Shown here: positions 24,801-34,100 of the stretch, one piece after another
Layout: each line of letters opens with the position of its first letter
Position numbering within the stretch: the first letter of the stretch is position 1
NCBI RefSeq assembly: GCF_024323335.1
Contig: NC_066581.1
Coordinates: forward strand, 441,713,816 to 441,777,815
Source of the DNA: Lathyrus oleraceus
Taxonomy: Eukaryota; Streptophyta; Magnoliopsida; Fabales; Fabaceae
Direction of reading: 5' to 3'
Length of the DNA: 64,000 nucleotides
The notes under the pieces: model-generated
The model's database searches: none
What the model was told of the DNA's origin: nothing
Seen by the model: only the letters and a program-made list of their open reading frames with translations
Program-made: the position numbers and the translations under genes

Positions 24801-25092
24801 TATCTACCAGTAGATTTTCCATACCAGTCATGTGTCTTGAGCATCCACTGTCATAGTACCAGTCTTCTCTGGAAGAAGCCCTTAGAGCAGTGTGTGCTAT
24901 CCTAGCATACCATTGTTGCTTCTTAATGGAAACATAACGCTTAGGCTTAACATGCAAGGCTTGGTTAGGGAAACCATGAATCCAGTAGCAGAAGGCTTTT
25001 ATATGACCAAGCCTACCACAGTGGTGACACCTCCACTCCTGGTATTTCCTCTTCTGATGATCATTCATCCTAGTTCCTCGATGTTGAGACAT
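21832..25092 (-). CDS. pol: SIRE-type copia pol: protease, integrase, RT, RNase H
   Basis: The stretch encodes 1086 codons from the first Met after the upstream amber; the real product is a Gag-Pol polyprotein. Domains in order: a second CCHC knuckle at residues 22-35 (CHHCGRLGHIKAFC); aspartic protease with DSG at 81-83; integrase zinc part (HRRLGH ... CGEC) and DDE core (DLMGPM, RSDHGTEF, GIVERKNR); reverse transcriptase with FYGLKQAPRAWY and YVDDIVFGG; RNase H with CDADWAG, STAEAEYIA and CDNLSAI, ending in IFTKALDA. Every catalytic motif I can check is intact and there is no frameshift, so the enzymes look functional. The protein would cleave itself in the virus-like particle, copy the element RNA and insert the DNA. 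It ends at a UAG in a readthrough context. Expression needs passage of the two upstream ambers. Confidence 0.93.
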   Translation of the reverse strand: MSQHRGTRMNDHQKRKYQEWRCHHCGRLGHIKAFCYWIHGFPNQALHVKPKRYVSIKKQQWYARIAHTALRASSREDWYYDSGCSRHMTGMENLLVDIQPHTTSYVTFGDGAKGKIKGVGKLDCSGVPKLNNVLLVRGLTANLISISQLCDQGFHVQFTKELCIVTNGDNHEVMRGTRSKDNCYLWEPEVSNFSTTCSSAKEEQDVKLWHRRLGHLHLRGMKKIISKEAVRGIPKLLIDEGRVCGECQVGKQTKMSHPKLGHPTTSRVLELLHMDLMGPMQVESLGGKKYAYVVVDDHSRYTWISFIREKSDTFDVFKDLCIRLQREKDSCVVRIRSDHGTEFKNSKFDEFCSSEGISHEFSSPITPQQNGIVERKNRTIQESARAMIHAKKLPMHFWAEAMNTACYVHNRVTLRKGTSSTLYEIWKGRKPTVKYFHIFGSKCYILTDREQRRKLDPKSDEGIFLGYSTNSRAYRVFNYRTNVLMESINVIVDDKEEGTDVMEDVETFLDSSTDNPVKSEEVQEPPPECEVDATIKVPSIRIQKDHPKDLIIGDPTSGVTTRSRGINSNSCFVSKVEPKNVKEALIDEYWITAMQEELEQFKRNEVWELVPRPEGTNIISTKWIYKNKSDEKGVITRNKARLVAQGYTQVEGVDFDETFAPVARLESIRLLLGVACILKFKLFQMDVKSAFLNGYLNEEVYVEQPKGFGDPNQPEHVYKLRKAFYGLKQAPRAWYERLTEFLTSNGYRKGGIDKTLFVKDEEGKIMIAQIYVDDIVFGGMSEQMVQKFVHQMQSEFEMSLVGELTYFLGMQVNQMEDSMFLSQSKYAKNIVKKFGMDNARHKRTPAPTHLKLTKDDGGPSVDQCLYRSMIGSLLYLTASRPDISYAVGVCARYQAEPKVSHLNQVKRILKYINGTCDYGMMYSHGSEPVLSGYCDADWAGSADDRKSTSGGCFFLGDNLISWFSKKQNCVSLSTAEAEYIAAGSSCSQLVWMKQMLTEYNVTQNVMTLFCDNLSAINISKNPIQHSRTKHIDIRHHFIRDLVEDKVITLEHIATDLQLADIFTKALDATQFENLRSKLGICLSETL

Positions 25093-25191
25093 TGGCTTTG
25101 ACTTCCGCTTGAACTTCTGAACTTTAGCCTTTGGGCGTTTGTGTTCAGTTGAGGATCTTTTCCCAAATCCAAGACCAGATTTGGTTCCAGA

Positions 25192-26514
25192 CTACTGTCC
25201 CACCTTTAGAATCTCCTCCAAGGTGTCAGTTCCCTTATTCATCATTCTGATGGATTTAGTCATCTGATTCAGCTTGGAGGTCAGCAGGGTTATCTCACCA
25301 TTTAGTCCCTCTATGACAGACAGTTGCATCTGTCTCTCATCTTCCAGTTCCTTGATGAGTTTCTTTTGCTTTTCTCCTTGTGCACGCACTTCTGCACTGG
25401 TGGAACACAGCTTCTTATAGGCTGCAGCAAGTTCATCAAAGGTCAGTTCATCTGCACTTGAGTCATCTTCAGAGGCACAAACACTGGTTAGTGCAGTGAC
25501 ATGTTTGGCAGATTCTCCTTCAGATTCACTTTCAGAGTCTCCTTCAGACCATGTGATAGCTAACCCCTTATTTTGCAATTTGAGGTAAGTAGGGCATTCA
25601 GCTCTGACGTGTCCATACCCTTCACAACCATGACACTGGATTCCCTTGCCGTGATTGAACTTCTCATCAGAAGTTGATCTTTTCTTAATGTCAGACGGGA
25701 TGTTCTTGACATTGGGTCTACCTCTTTGATCAATCTTCTTCACGAACTTGTTGAACTGTCTCCCAAGCATGGCTAAGGCTTCTGATATACTTTCATCACC
25801 TCCAGTATATCCTGCTTCTGACTCCTCTTCAGCATTAGATACAAAAGCTATGCTTTTGTTCTTCTTCTCAGCATACTCACCCAAGCCCATTTCAAAGGTT
25901 TGGAGGGAACCAATGAGTTCATCCACCTTCATGTTGCAGATGTCCTGCGCCTCCTCTATGGCTGTGACCTTCATAGCAAATCTCTTAGGCAAGGACCTGA
26001 GAATCTTTCTTACAAGTTTCTCTTCAGCCATTTTCTCACCTAGTCCACCAGAGGTGTTTGCAATTTCAAGAATATTCATGTGAAAGTCATGAATAGTCTC
26101 ATCCTCTTTCATCCTCAGATTTTCAAACTTGGTGGTCAGCATCTAAAGTTTGGACATCTTCACCTTGGAAGTACCTTCATGAGTTACCTTGAGGGTATCC
26201 CAAACTTCCTTAGCTAGTTCACAGTGGTGTACCAGCCTGAAGATGTTCTTGCTGATTCCATTGAACAATGCATTCAAGGCCTTGGAATTTCCAAGAGCTA
26301 ATGCCTCTTGCTCCTTGTCCCACTCTTCTTCAGGAATCTGCACACTGACTCCATCTTCACCTGTCCTCATTGGATGTTCCCATCCTTTGTTGACAGCTCT
26401 CCAGACTTTGCTGTCTAGAGACCTTAAGAAGGCTATCATACGAGGCTTCCAGTCATCATAATTAGAGCCATCCAACATGGGTGGTCTGTTTGAGTGTCCT
26501 AAATCCTTGTCCAT
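25192..26514 (-). pseudogene. gag: SIRE-type copia gag with one internal amber
   Basis: Gag forms the particle that packages element RNA. The start at 26514 (MDKDLGHSNRPPMLDGSNYDDW) fits copia Gag N-termini. A UAG at 26143-26145 lies between MSKL and MLTTKFENL, in the middle of the capsid-like region where related proteins usually have Gln, so a CAG to TAG change is likely. Reading continues in the same frame through a CCHC knuckle (CHGCEGYGHVRAEC), an acidic stretch and a C-terminal coiled coil (EKQKKLIKELEDE), to a second UAG at 25192-25194. After that the same frame runs on to pol (KSGLGFGKRSS and so on) with no further stop. It is either a Gag damaged by one point mutation or, less likely, one needing stop-codon suppression. 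It sits next to the PBS and 5' LTR. Confidence 0.88.
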
Positions 26515-26570
26515 GGTACTAGAAAGTAACTTCCCTAGATCTCACCCAGAAATTCACAGGCAGGGTGCCT

Positions 26571-26582
26571 GCTCTGATGCCA
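26571..26582 (-). other. Primer-binding site (tRNA-iMet type)
   Basis: The minus strand reads TGGCATCAGAGC two bases after the 5' LTR end. This is one base off the usual copia and gypsy TGGTATCAGAGC that pairs with the 3' end of initiator tRNA-Met. The primer identity is inferred. Confidence 0.8.
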
Positions 26583-26584
26583 AT

Positions 26585-27994
26585 TGAAATTCTAGTTATC
26601 AGACTTTGGATGTCACACTGGTTGTTATGACATCCAATTCTGCACAGACAGGGATTATGCATAACTTAACAGTAAGTGCAGTAAATAACACAAGTAATTG
26701 TTCACCCAGTTCAGTCCAACATGACCTACGTCTGGGGGCTACCAAGCCAGGGAGGAAATCCACTATTAGTAGTATCAATTCAAAGCTAAACTCACCCGTT
26801 TACAACTTATCACTTAATCCCTACCCAATGCAATTTCAATCTTAACCTAAGATCAGAGTTCCTACTCACTCCCCCTCAATCACCTCAGTGATTACTATCT
26901 TTAAACAATATTAAAGACAAGTTGAAGTCACACTTCAAACAACTCTTGATTGTGCTTCACAGCTTTAATCAAGATACACAGCACTCACGCTTAAAAGCTT
27001 TGAGTGACACAACACTTACAACTCACTGAACACCCTATGCCAAAGCTATCATCTACTTGATAATGACTTGGCTTACAAGATACGTCTAATACAAGACTCA
27101 CAAAAATACAGCAGTGAAGTATGATGGACACACAAAATCTTCACGCCTCAAAATCCCTGAAACTGAATGAAGGAACGCCTTCCTTTAATATTGCAGTATC
27201 CTGGGCTTTTGCACCTGTATTCTCCTAAATTTAAGGTCACACAAGTTCCCATAAATTCAACATTTAGGTTACTAACAAATAGGCTATTTGTTAGGTTCAT
27301 TGAATGTAGATTGGTTGTTGATTTCCTGGTTTTTCTCTAAGCTGTTGACTTCCTGAAGAATAGCCTGAGAAAAAGCTGAAACAGAAAACTGAACAACCTA
27401 CAATATAGCATATGCTGTCAGGCATGAATTTCACGACATTCAGCTTGACATCAAGGTCCATATGCTGAGTCTGTTTTTCCAGAAAACAGACTATACAATT
27501 TTGCTGACCTGTACATGATCAAAATGACCATACTACAGTGAAAGCTTACATTAATAAATGTCAAAGTGTCCAACTTAACATTTACACAATTGGCCTTAAG
27601 TTAGTTCTGTTATTCTCTTGAAGAACAAACTAAGTTACATGCTGAAGTATAGCAGATCACCACTCTGTCTAATGTTCAGTAGCTGCTGTCAATGATGAAT
27701 GTCATAACATCCAGTTTGACATTCAGTCAGTAGGCCTTATGCCAGGTCTGGTCTTTCCTTGATAACCAGACTGGAAATAAATACTAAGTTCTAACAGAAC
27801 TCCTGCTGTTCTATTCCTTAGTATCTGTTGACAGGTATGAATGTCACAGCATCCAGTTTGACATTCAATAAAACCTGTGTTAGCTAGTCCAGCAGTAACT
27901 ACAATGTAGTCACACATACATGTCATGACATCAGTCAAGACATTAGTACCCATCTAGTGTTTTACCATATAATGCAGCCAATTAAACACCTACA
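26585..27994 (-). repeat. 5' LTR of the SIRE-type copia element
   Basis: 1410 bp with TG/CA ends, about 99% identical by eye to 19765-21174. It should hold the promoter. At the place where the solo relative has TATAAAAG, this copy has TATTAAAG (plus strand 27183-27192), so the TATA box carries a substitution different from the one in the 3' LTR. The open frames at 26606-26845 and 27723-27953 are chance. Confidence 0.95.
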
Positions 27995-27999
27995 CTTGT

Positions 28000-28085
28000 C
28001 TTCACCTTCGGACATCAAGAAAGCCAAACTAACTCGTTGGCTTTGCTTTTGTTGGGCTTTAACATGGCTTGACCTCTGATGTATG
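28000..28085. other. Short spacer between two inverted copia LTRs
   Basis: Host-type sequence between the copia TSD (27995-27999) and the solo LTR. Its last five bases (GTATG, 28081-28085) are the TSD of the solo LTR. No feature is seen in it. Confidence 0.7.
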
Positions 28086-29564
28086 TGTAGGTGTTTAATT
28101 GGCTGCATTGTATGGTAAAACACTAGCTGGATTCTAATGTCTTGACTAATGTCATGACATGTTGTGAAGGCGTTTGTGTGACTGCATTGGAGGTTAGAGT
28201 ATCTAACTGTACTCTGATGTCTTGACTAATATCATGACATACCTGAGTAACTTACTGCAGGATTAGCTAATACAGGATTTATTGAATGTCAAATTGAATG
28301 TGGTGACATTCATCCCTGTCAGCATATACTGAGGAATAGAACAGTTGGTGTTCTGTTAGAGCTCAGTATTCATTTCCAGTCTGGTTATCAAGGAAATACC
28401 AGACCTGGCATAAGGCCTACTATATGAATGTCAAACTGGATGTTATGACATTCATCATGGACAACATATACTGAATAATAGACAGAGTGGTACTCTGCTA
28501 CACTTCAGTATGTTTCTTAGTCTGTTCTTCAAGAGGATAACAGAACTGACTTAAGGCCAAATGTTTAAATGTCAAATTGGATACTTTGACATTTATTAAT
28601 GTAAGCTATTATTGTAGTATGGTCATTTTGGTCATATACAGGTCAGCAAAATTGTACAGTCTGTTTTTTTGGAAAAACAGACTTAGCATATGATCCTTGA
28701 TGTCAAGCTGAATGTCGTGACATTCATTCCTGACAGCATATGCTATATTGTAGGTTGTTCAGTTTTCTGTTTCAGCTTTTTCTCAGGCTATTCTTCAGGG
28801 ATTCAACAGCTGAGAGAAAATCCAGGAAATCAACAACCAAGCTACATTTGATGAACCTAACAAATAGCCTATTTGTTAGTAACCTAGATGTGGAATTTAG
28901 GGGAACTCGCGTGACCTTAAATTCAGGAGAATACAAGTGCAAAGGCCCAAGTACTGCAATATAAAAGGAAGTCGTTCCTTCATTCAGAATTGGGGATTTT
29001 GAGGCGTGAAGATTTAGTGTGTCCATCATACTTCACTGCTGTATTTTTGAGTCTTGTATTAGACATATCTTGTAAGCCAAGCCATTATCACGTAGATGAT
29101 TGCTTTGGCATAGGGTGTTCATTGAGTTGTAAGTGTTGTGTCGCTCAAAGCTTTTAAGCGTGAGTGCTGTGTATCTTGATTAAAGCTGTTAAGCACAATC
29201 AAGAGTTGTTTGAAGTATGACTTCAAAATTATCTTTAATATTGATTAAAGGTAGTAATCACTGAGGTGATTGAGGGGGAGTGAGTAGGAACTCTGATCTT
29301 AGAGTAAGATTGAAATTGCATTGGGTAGGGATTAAGTGAAGAGTTGTAAACGGGTGAGTTTAGCTTTGAATTAATACTACTGATAGTGGATTTCCTCCCT
29401 GGCTTGGTAGCCCCCAGATGTAGGTCATGTTGGACTGAACTGGGTAAACAATTACTTGTGTTATTTACTGCACTTACTTTTAAGTTCTGCATAATTCTTG
29501 TCTGCGCAGAATTGGATGTCATAACAACCCGTGTGACATCTAAAGTCTGATAACTAGAATTTCA
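28086..29564 (+). mobile_element. Solo SIRE-type LTR, inverted to the neighbour, TSD GTATG
   Basis: A 1479-bp unit starting TGTAGGTGTTTAATTGG and ending GAATTTCA, flanked by GTATG at 28081-28085 and 29565-29569. It is the same family as the LTRs at 19765 and 26585 but clearly more diverged, with several small indels, and lies on the plus strand. No internal region exists, so it is a solo LTR. The open frames at 28740-29522 are not genes. Confidence 0.9.
28960..28967 (+). promoter_or_regulatory. Candidate TATA box in the solo copia LTR
   Basis: TATAAAAG in a context (GTACTGCAATATAAAAGGAA) conserved in the two full LTRs except for point changes in the box itself. It is the best promoter candidate in this LTR family. 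Confidence 0.5.
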
Positions 29565-29569
29565 GTATG

Positions 29570-30033
29570 GAAGTACGTGGTTGAAGTGAATTCCTCAGAA
29601 ATGCAGCCAGAGGGCAACCTCTCTTTTGACCCGGTATAATATGTCTTTATTTTACGCAAACTTTCTTTCTTATCGGTTACGGTTCTATCATCTCGGTCAT
29701 CTCGTTTTATGGTTTCAGCATATGGCTATGGTTCAGATACAGACTAAATACTTCCTTTTGTGCTTTGATCTCAGCTGGTGGAAGTAGAGTGGCTATTGCT
29801 CCTGACCATTCAAAGTAGTCATTCTTGGAAAATAATGCATGGCATGCTCTGCGTTCATGTCCTCATATTTATGATACTTGCTTTCTTTTATTGCTTGGCA
29901 TCTTTTCCAAATCTTCCGGATAGTAATCGTGCCATTCATAGCCATCGGGGAAACAACCCTCTTCCCTCGGTCCGTCTTGCTTCTTCTTGATGGAAACTAG
30001 GGTTCAAGTTCAGACTTTTAGAAATAAAGACAT
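29570..30033. other. Mitochondrial-like non-coding DNA, segment 4
   Basis: GC-richer host DNA between the solo LTR and the tRNA. The open frame at 29778-29990 has no recognised domain. Confidence 0.4.
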
Positions 30034-30106
30034 GGTAGGGATAGGATTCGAACCTACAATCTTCAGATCATGAGCCTGACGAGTTAACTAACTACTCTAC
30101 ACCACT
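30034..30106 (-). tRNA. trnfM: Mitochondrial-type tRNA-fMet(CAU) copy, probably decayed
   Basis: A 73-nt cloverleaf on the minus strand. T8 and A9 are present. The D stem is GAGT/ACTC, the anticodon stem TCAGG/TCTGA with loop CTCATGA (anticodon CAU), and the T arm GTAGG-TTCGAAT-CCTAT. These parts, especially CGTCAGGCTCATGATCTGAA, resemble the bacterial-like initiator tRNA of plant mitochondria. The first pair A1:C72 is unpaired, as in initiator tRNAs. The acceptor stem AGTGGTG/CCCTACC has a further mismatch (T6:C67) and a G:T pair, and the T stem begins with G:T, so it is probably no longer functional. It is the best single clue that the surrounding non-coding DNA derives from a mitochondrial genome. 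Confidence 0.75.
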
Positions 30107-30955
30107 TATTCGCCTTCTCTTTCTTTTCTTTCACTATTCCCACCTAGGTCCCCGACTTTGGTTGCTTGGTTGGGATAGAACCAACGCTTAGTAAGTAGGC
30201 TCCAACCAAAAAATAATAAGGAAGGTCGCACTGAGACTGTGAGAACACTAACAGAACACTCTCCGACCCCCACTAACCAGCTAGTCTGAACTGATGACCG
30301 GCCTGCAAGCAACTAAATTTTTTTCTTAGTTGCTCTGGATTTGATTCTAGATGCTACTTACTTACATATGATGTTTTCTTTCACAAGGTAGCGCATCTAT
30401 ATGGCATAGCTGAAAGCGGACAAAAAAAGTGGTTCACATAGCGTTACGTAGGCTTAGCCTTTTTCTCTATCTACATTTATATATGATAATCTCACTAGTG
30501 GACAGCAAACAAAAAGATGCCACACTAAGAAAGAAATCCAATCAGAAACAAGGTAGTTAGGGACATGCAGACTAACTTCTCTGACATTCCTATTTTTGAA
30601 ATGAATCTTCGGTCCTTCTGCCAACGCTAACACCACCCGAACTTGCACTGTCGCTCAAAGAGAGATGCAGGTGAGACCCCCTCCAGTTCTGTAATTCGAA
30701 GGAGGTTCTGAGAATGAAACTCAAACCCCTTGTCACTTACTAGAGAGCCGGAAAGCTTAGGGACGCCTCTCGTTCCTCTTCTCCCATTTGACAACCGTAT
30801 CTCAGAATGTTCGGATGATTCTCTAGAACTAAATATGCTTTGTTTTTTTAAAGAATGGGTATATATCATTGGGAAAAAGCAGAAGAGAAGGATTTAACGG
30901 GAAGAAGAAGGGAAGTTCGGAAAAGCCTAGCAGACGGGACTATCAACTCCTTTCT
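30107..30955. other. Mitochondrial-like non-coding DNA, segment 5
   Basis: Continuation of the GC-richer block after the tRNA up to the second copy of repeat R. Short minus frames at 30454-30648 and 30627-30869 lack recognisable domains. Confidence 0.4.
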
Positions 30956-30959
30956 ATTA

Positions 30960-31105
30960 CGATCTCGACACCTTCTTTACCCCTCTTAACCCCTATTTTG
31001 AAGAGCAAAGCTCCTAGGTTCCACATCTTAAAAAAGTGCATGACCAGATTGGAAGAATTTGCAATGGGCCAACTCACCCAACCATGATGCGCATGAGAGA
31101 AGAAA
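30960..31105 (+). repeat. Dispersed repeat R, copy 2
   Basis: Related to 4770-4905. Its last part, ATGGGCCAACTCACCCA at 31063, is repeated at 31109-31128 directly before the broken LTR of element A begins, giving a 46-bp spaced direct repeat at the junction. Confidence 0.65.
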
Positions 31106-31129
31106 GCGATGGGCCAACTCACCCAGCCA

Positions 31130-34100
31130 TAATTCTAAGTCCAATGTCTCAGATCAAATCCAACAGTTCACACAAATCTTTTTTAGGGTTTTTATTGTTA
31201 TTATGTACATTAAGGTCAAAAGACCACAAAACCAAATAATATACACAAACAAGTCTATAGAATCACAATATAATCACAAGATATGGCTCAAGTGAGCAAA
31301 GTGAAAATGACATTAAAATACACAAGTTACATGGTATGATGAATAATGACAAATGAATAAAGACTTGAATTTAAAGTGCATAAAAGTTAATGGCTTGAAA
31401 TTAAATGTTAATTGAATGTTACTCCCTCCGTCCCATATTATCAGCAAATTTCACTTTTTAGATTCATTAAATAACTAATGTATCTGGTCTATATATATAG
31501 ACTAGATACATTAGTTATTTAATGAATCTAAAAAGTGAAATTTGCTGATAATGTGGGACGGAGGGAGTAGTTGATTAGAAGTTAGTATTGCTTTTGCTTT
31601 TTGCTGTTTAAGTCATTCTTTGGAGAACACTCAACCCACTATTCGCAAGTATAGATCCTTGAACCAAGACATCTTCCAAAGGAATGAAAAAAAGCCAAGT
31701 TTCCACACAATACCATGAAAGGGGGGAGACTTACAATCTCACTTACTAGAATGTTATGCCTTTTGTGTCAAAATTTAGCGATATGTTAAGCAATCGTAAT
31801 TGGACTTATGTAGAAGTCATAACTATTTGAGGTCGGGCAATAGAAATTTTAGTGTTAATGCATGTTAGAGATATGGTATTGTGAACCATACTCCTAAAAC
31901 ATACCACACTTAAAAGAAAATGGAAAAAAGGGTGAACCTAATCTCATCCATACTCATGTTGATTTTGCAATCAACTAGCCTTAGGTAAACAATTAAAAAT
32001 GCATTAAATTAAATTATGGTTGGTCAAAATCCTAAAACCTCATCAAAACACCAAATAAATGGTCATGAGATTTATCATAGGTCAAACAAGGTCAAAGGAC
32101 CTTGGAGAAAAAATTTCATTATTTTTGGAAACTTAAAAGTATTTTTAAACGATTAAAAATATGCACAAAAACAATTAAATCAATATTAATATTGATTCAA
32201 AAAATAATTTTAATTCAGAACATGAAAGAGAAAATTATTTGAAAATTTTAGGTCAACGTCCCATATTTTTTGGATCAATATTAAAATTAATGTGAATTAA
32301 TGAAAATAAGTCAATAAAAATAAAAATCAGAAAATGCTAAAATACGTGGACCACTTGATCTCCCTCATTAATTAAGGTGGAAGATCAAGTGGATCTCAGC
32401 GCGCGTTCCATGATGGACTAGGGTCAATCCGCTGCACAAGTGGTAATTAAAACCAACGCTCAGGATTAGAACAAAATAGATGGATCCTATGGTCTGGAGA
32501 GATGCCAATGAATCGCCGGAGCCAGAGCTCCGGTCTTCTTCTCCGGTGAACCTCACCGGACTGGTCCACCCTTAACCATCGCCAAAATGAAAAAGATGGA
32601 CATGAATTTAAAGTAAACATGCTCAGGAGCTCGAATCTGGAATCAATTTTACCTAACTCCAAGTATATAGAACGATATAGGGAGTTGAATTTTGAGGATC
32701 ATATTCTGAGTTGCTTCAATTTGACCTCAAAGCAACTCAATCTTCTAGCCTACATTGTTAGGACTTCAGACAACCAAAAATCAAGAAGAATTATGGAGAA
32801 TTGAGTGAGAATCGAAGAGATGAAAAATTTAGAAATTCACCTTCACTGCAGGTTCAGATGGACACGATCTTCCTCTCAATTGTGCTTGGCCTTGCTTTAG
32901 ATGCTTGAAGGAAGGGAAATGGATCAAAAAAGAAGCAGAACTCTTGGAGTTTTGAATTTCAAAACAGTGGAGATTCAAACTCGATTTCCAATGGAAATCC
33001 TCAAGGTTATCATTTGAATGAGCTTCTATTTATAGCCAATGCATTGTTATTTGCACACTTGTTTCTAACTTTTAAAAATAGCAAAAATCCCTTACATGGA
33101 TGCATAGGCGTGTGATAGGCCCATGTAATGATGCATTCAGGTCCAAAATCATGTACAAACATTGCTGAAGTCATGTTAACAAGCCATGCATTTGTGTGTG
33201 GAAAGTGGAAGTTCAAATATGCCAAATGGTCCTTCAACTTTAAGCCATGCGCAAGTCACCCATACTTAGATCAAGAGGAACAACTTTCATGTTGAACACG
33301 TTTTCTTTTGAAGCTTGGATCATGATGAAATTTGAAGTGGAAGTTTGGAAAATCAAACATATAAAAAAAAACTCTAAGTACCAAGCCATATGTTCACTTC
33401 TTCCACCTTAGGTAACTTTTTCTATGAGCTTCAGATGAGAAACGTTCCTTCATCAAAGTTGTATCTCTCTCAATGTCCTACAGTTGGGTCACAAATTTGA
33501 CCTCATTTGGATTTATCATGAAGGAGTTATGCATTTTAGAAGTTGAGGAAAATCACTTGTTCAATGGTATTGGCCCAAAATGACCTATAACGTATCCTCA
33601 TATCACATGTATTTAAATGTTGAATTTGCACTTCCTCCAAACATAAAAGTTGAAGTAGACATATTTAATTTGATCATGCAACTTTAATGGCTTTCATATC
33701 ATAAAAATTAGCAAGTTATGGTCTTGGAAAGTTGACCTCCAAATTAGGGTTTAGACAAAATGACCTATAATCTTTCACCATAAAAAATGACTTTCCAAGC
33801 AAAACTAGATCTAGACCTCAACATGAAAGTTGTCTGGAATGTCATTTAGAGTAACGTTGCTCTTGTAATCATTTTCATATGATACAAATTGTAGGGGATA
33901 GGGTCTAGGGAACCCTAGTTTTGATCAGTTGACTTCCTCTAGTCAACCACCACGAACCAACTTGTTGACTTGCTATTCTCTTGAATTTTGGGACTGATGG
34001 AGGATCATATATACATAAGATGATGAAATGTGAAGTATCACTTGAAATATTTGATCAATTGTTGAAGAAACTTGTTGAAGAAGTCACATAAGATACCCAA

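Larger units (their letters stand above)
19765..27994 (-). mobile_element. Nearly complete SIRE-type Ty1/copia element, TSD CTTGT
   Basis: An 8230-bp element on the minus strand with two 1410-bp LTRs, PBS, gag, pol, PPT and perfect 5-bp TSDs (CTTGT at 19760-19764 and 27995-27999). Order in the transcript sense: 5' LTR 26585-27994, PBS, gag 26514-25192, pol 25092-21832, short readthrough extension to 21562, PPT, 3' LTR 19765-21174. SIRE assignment rests on the pol sequence (long SIRE-like integrase and RT blocks), two CCHC knuckles, and the UAG-CARYYA context at the end of pol. The LTRs differ at about 15 positions by eye (about 1%), so the insertion is young. Gag and pol lie in one frame broken by only two UAG codons. 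Confidence 0.93.
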
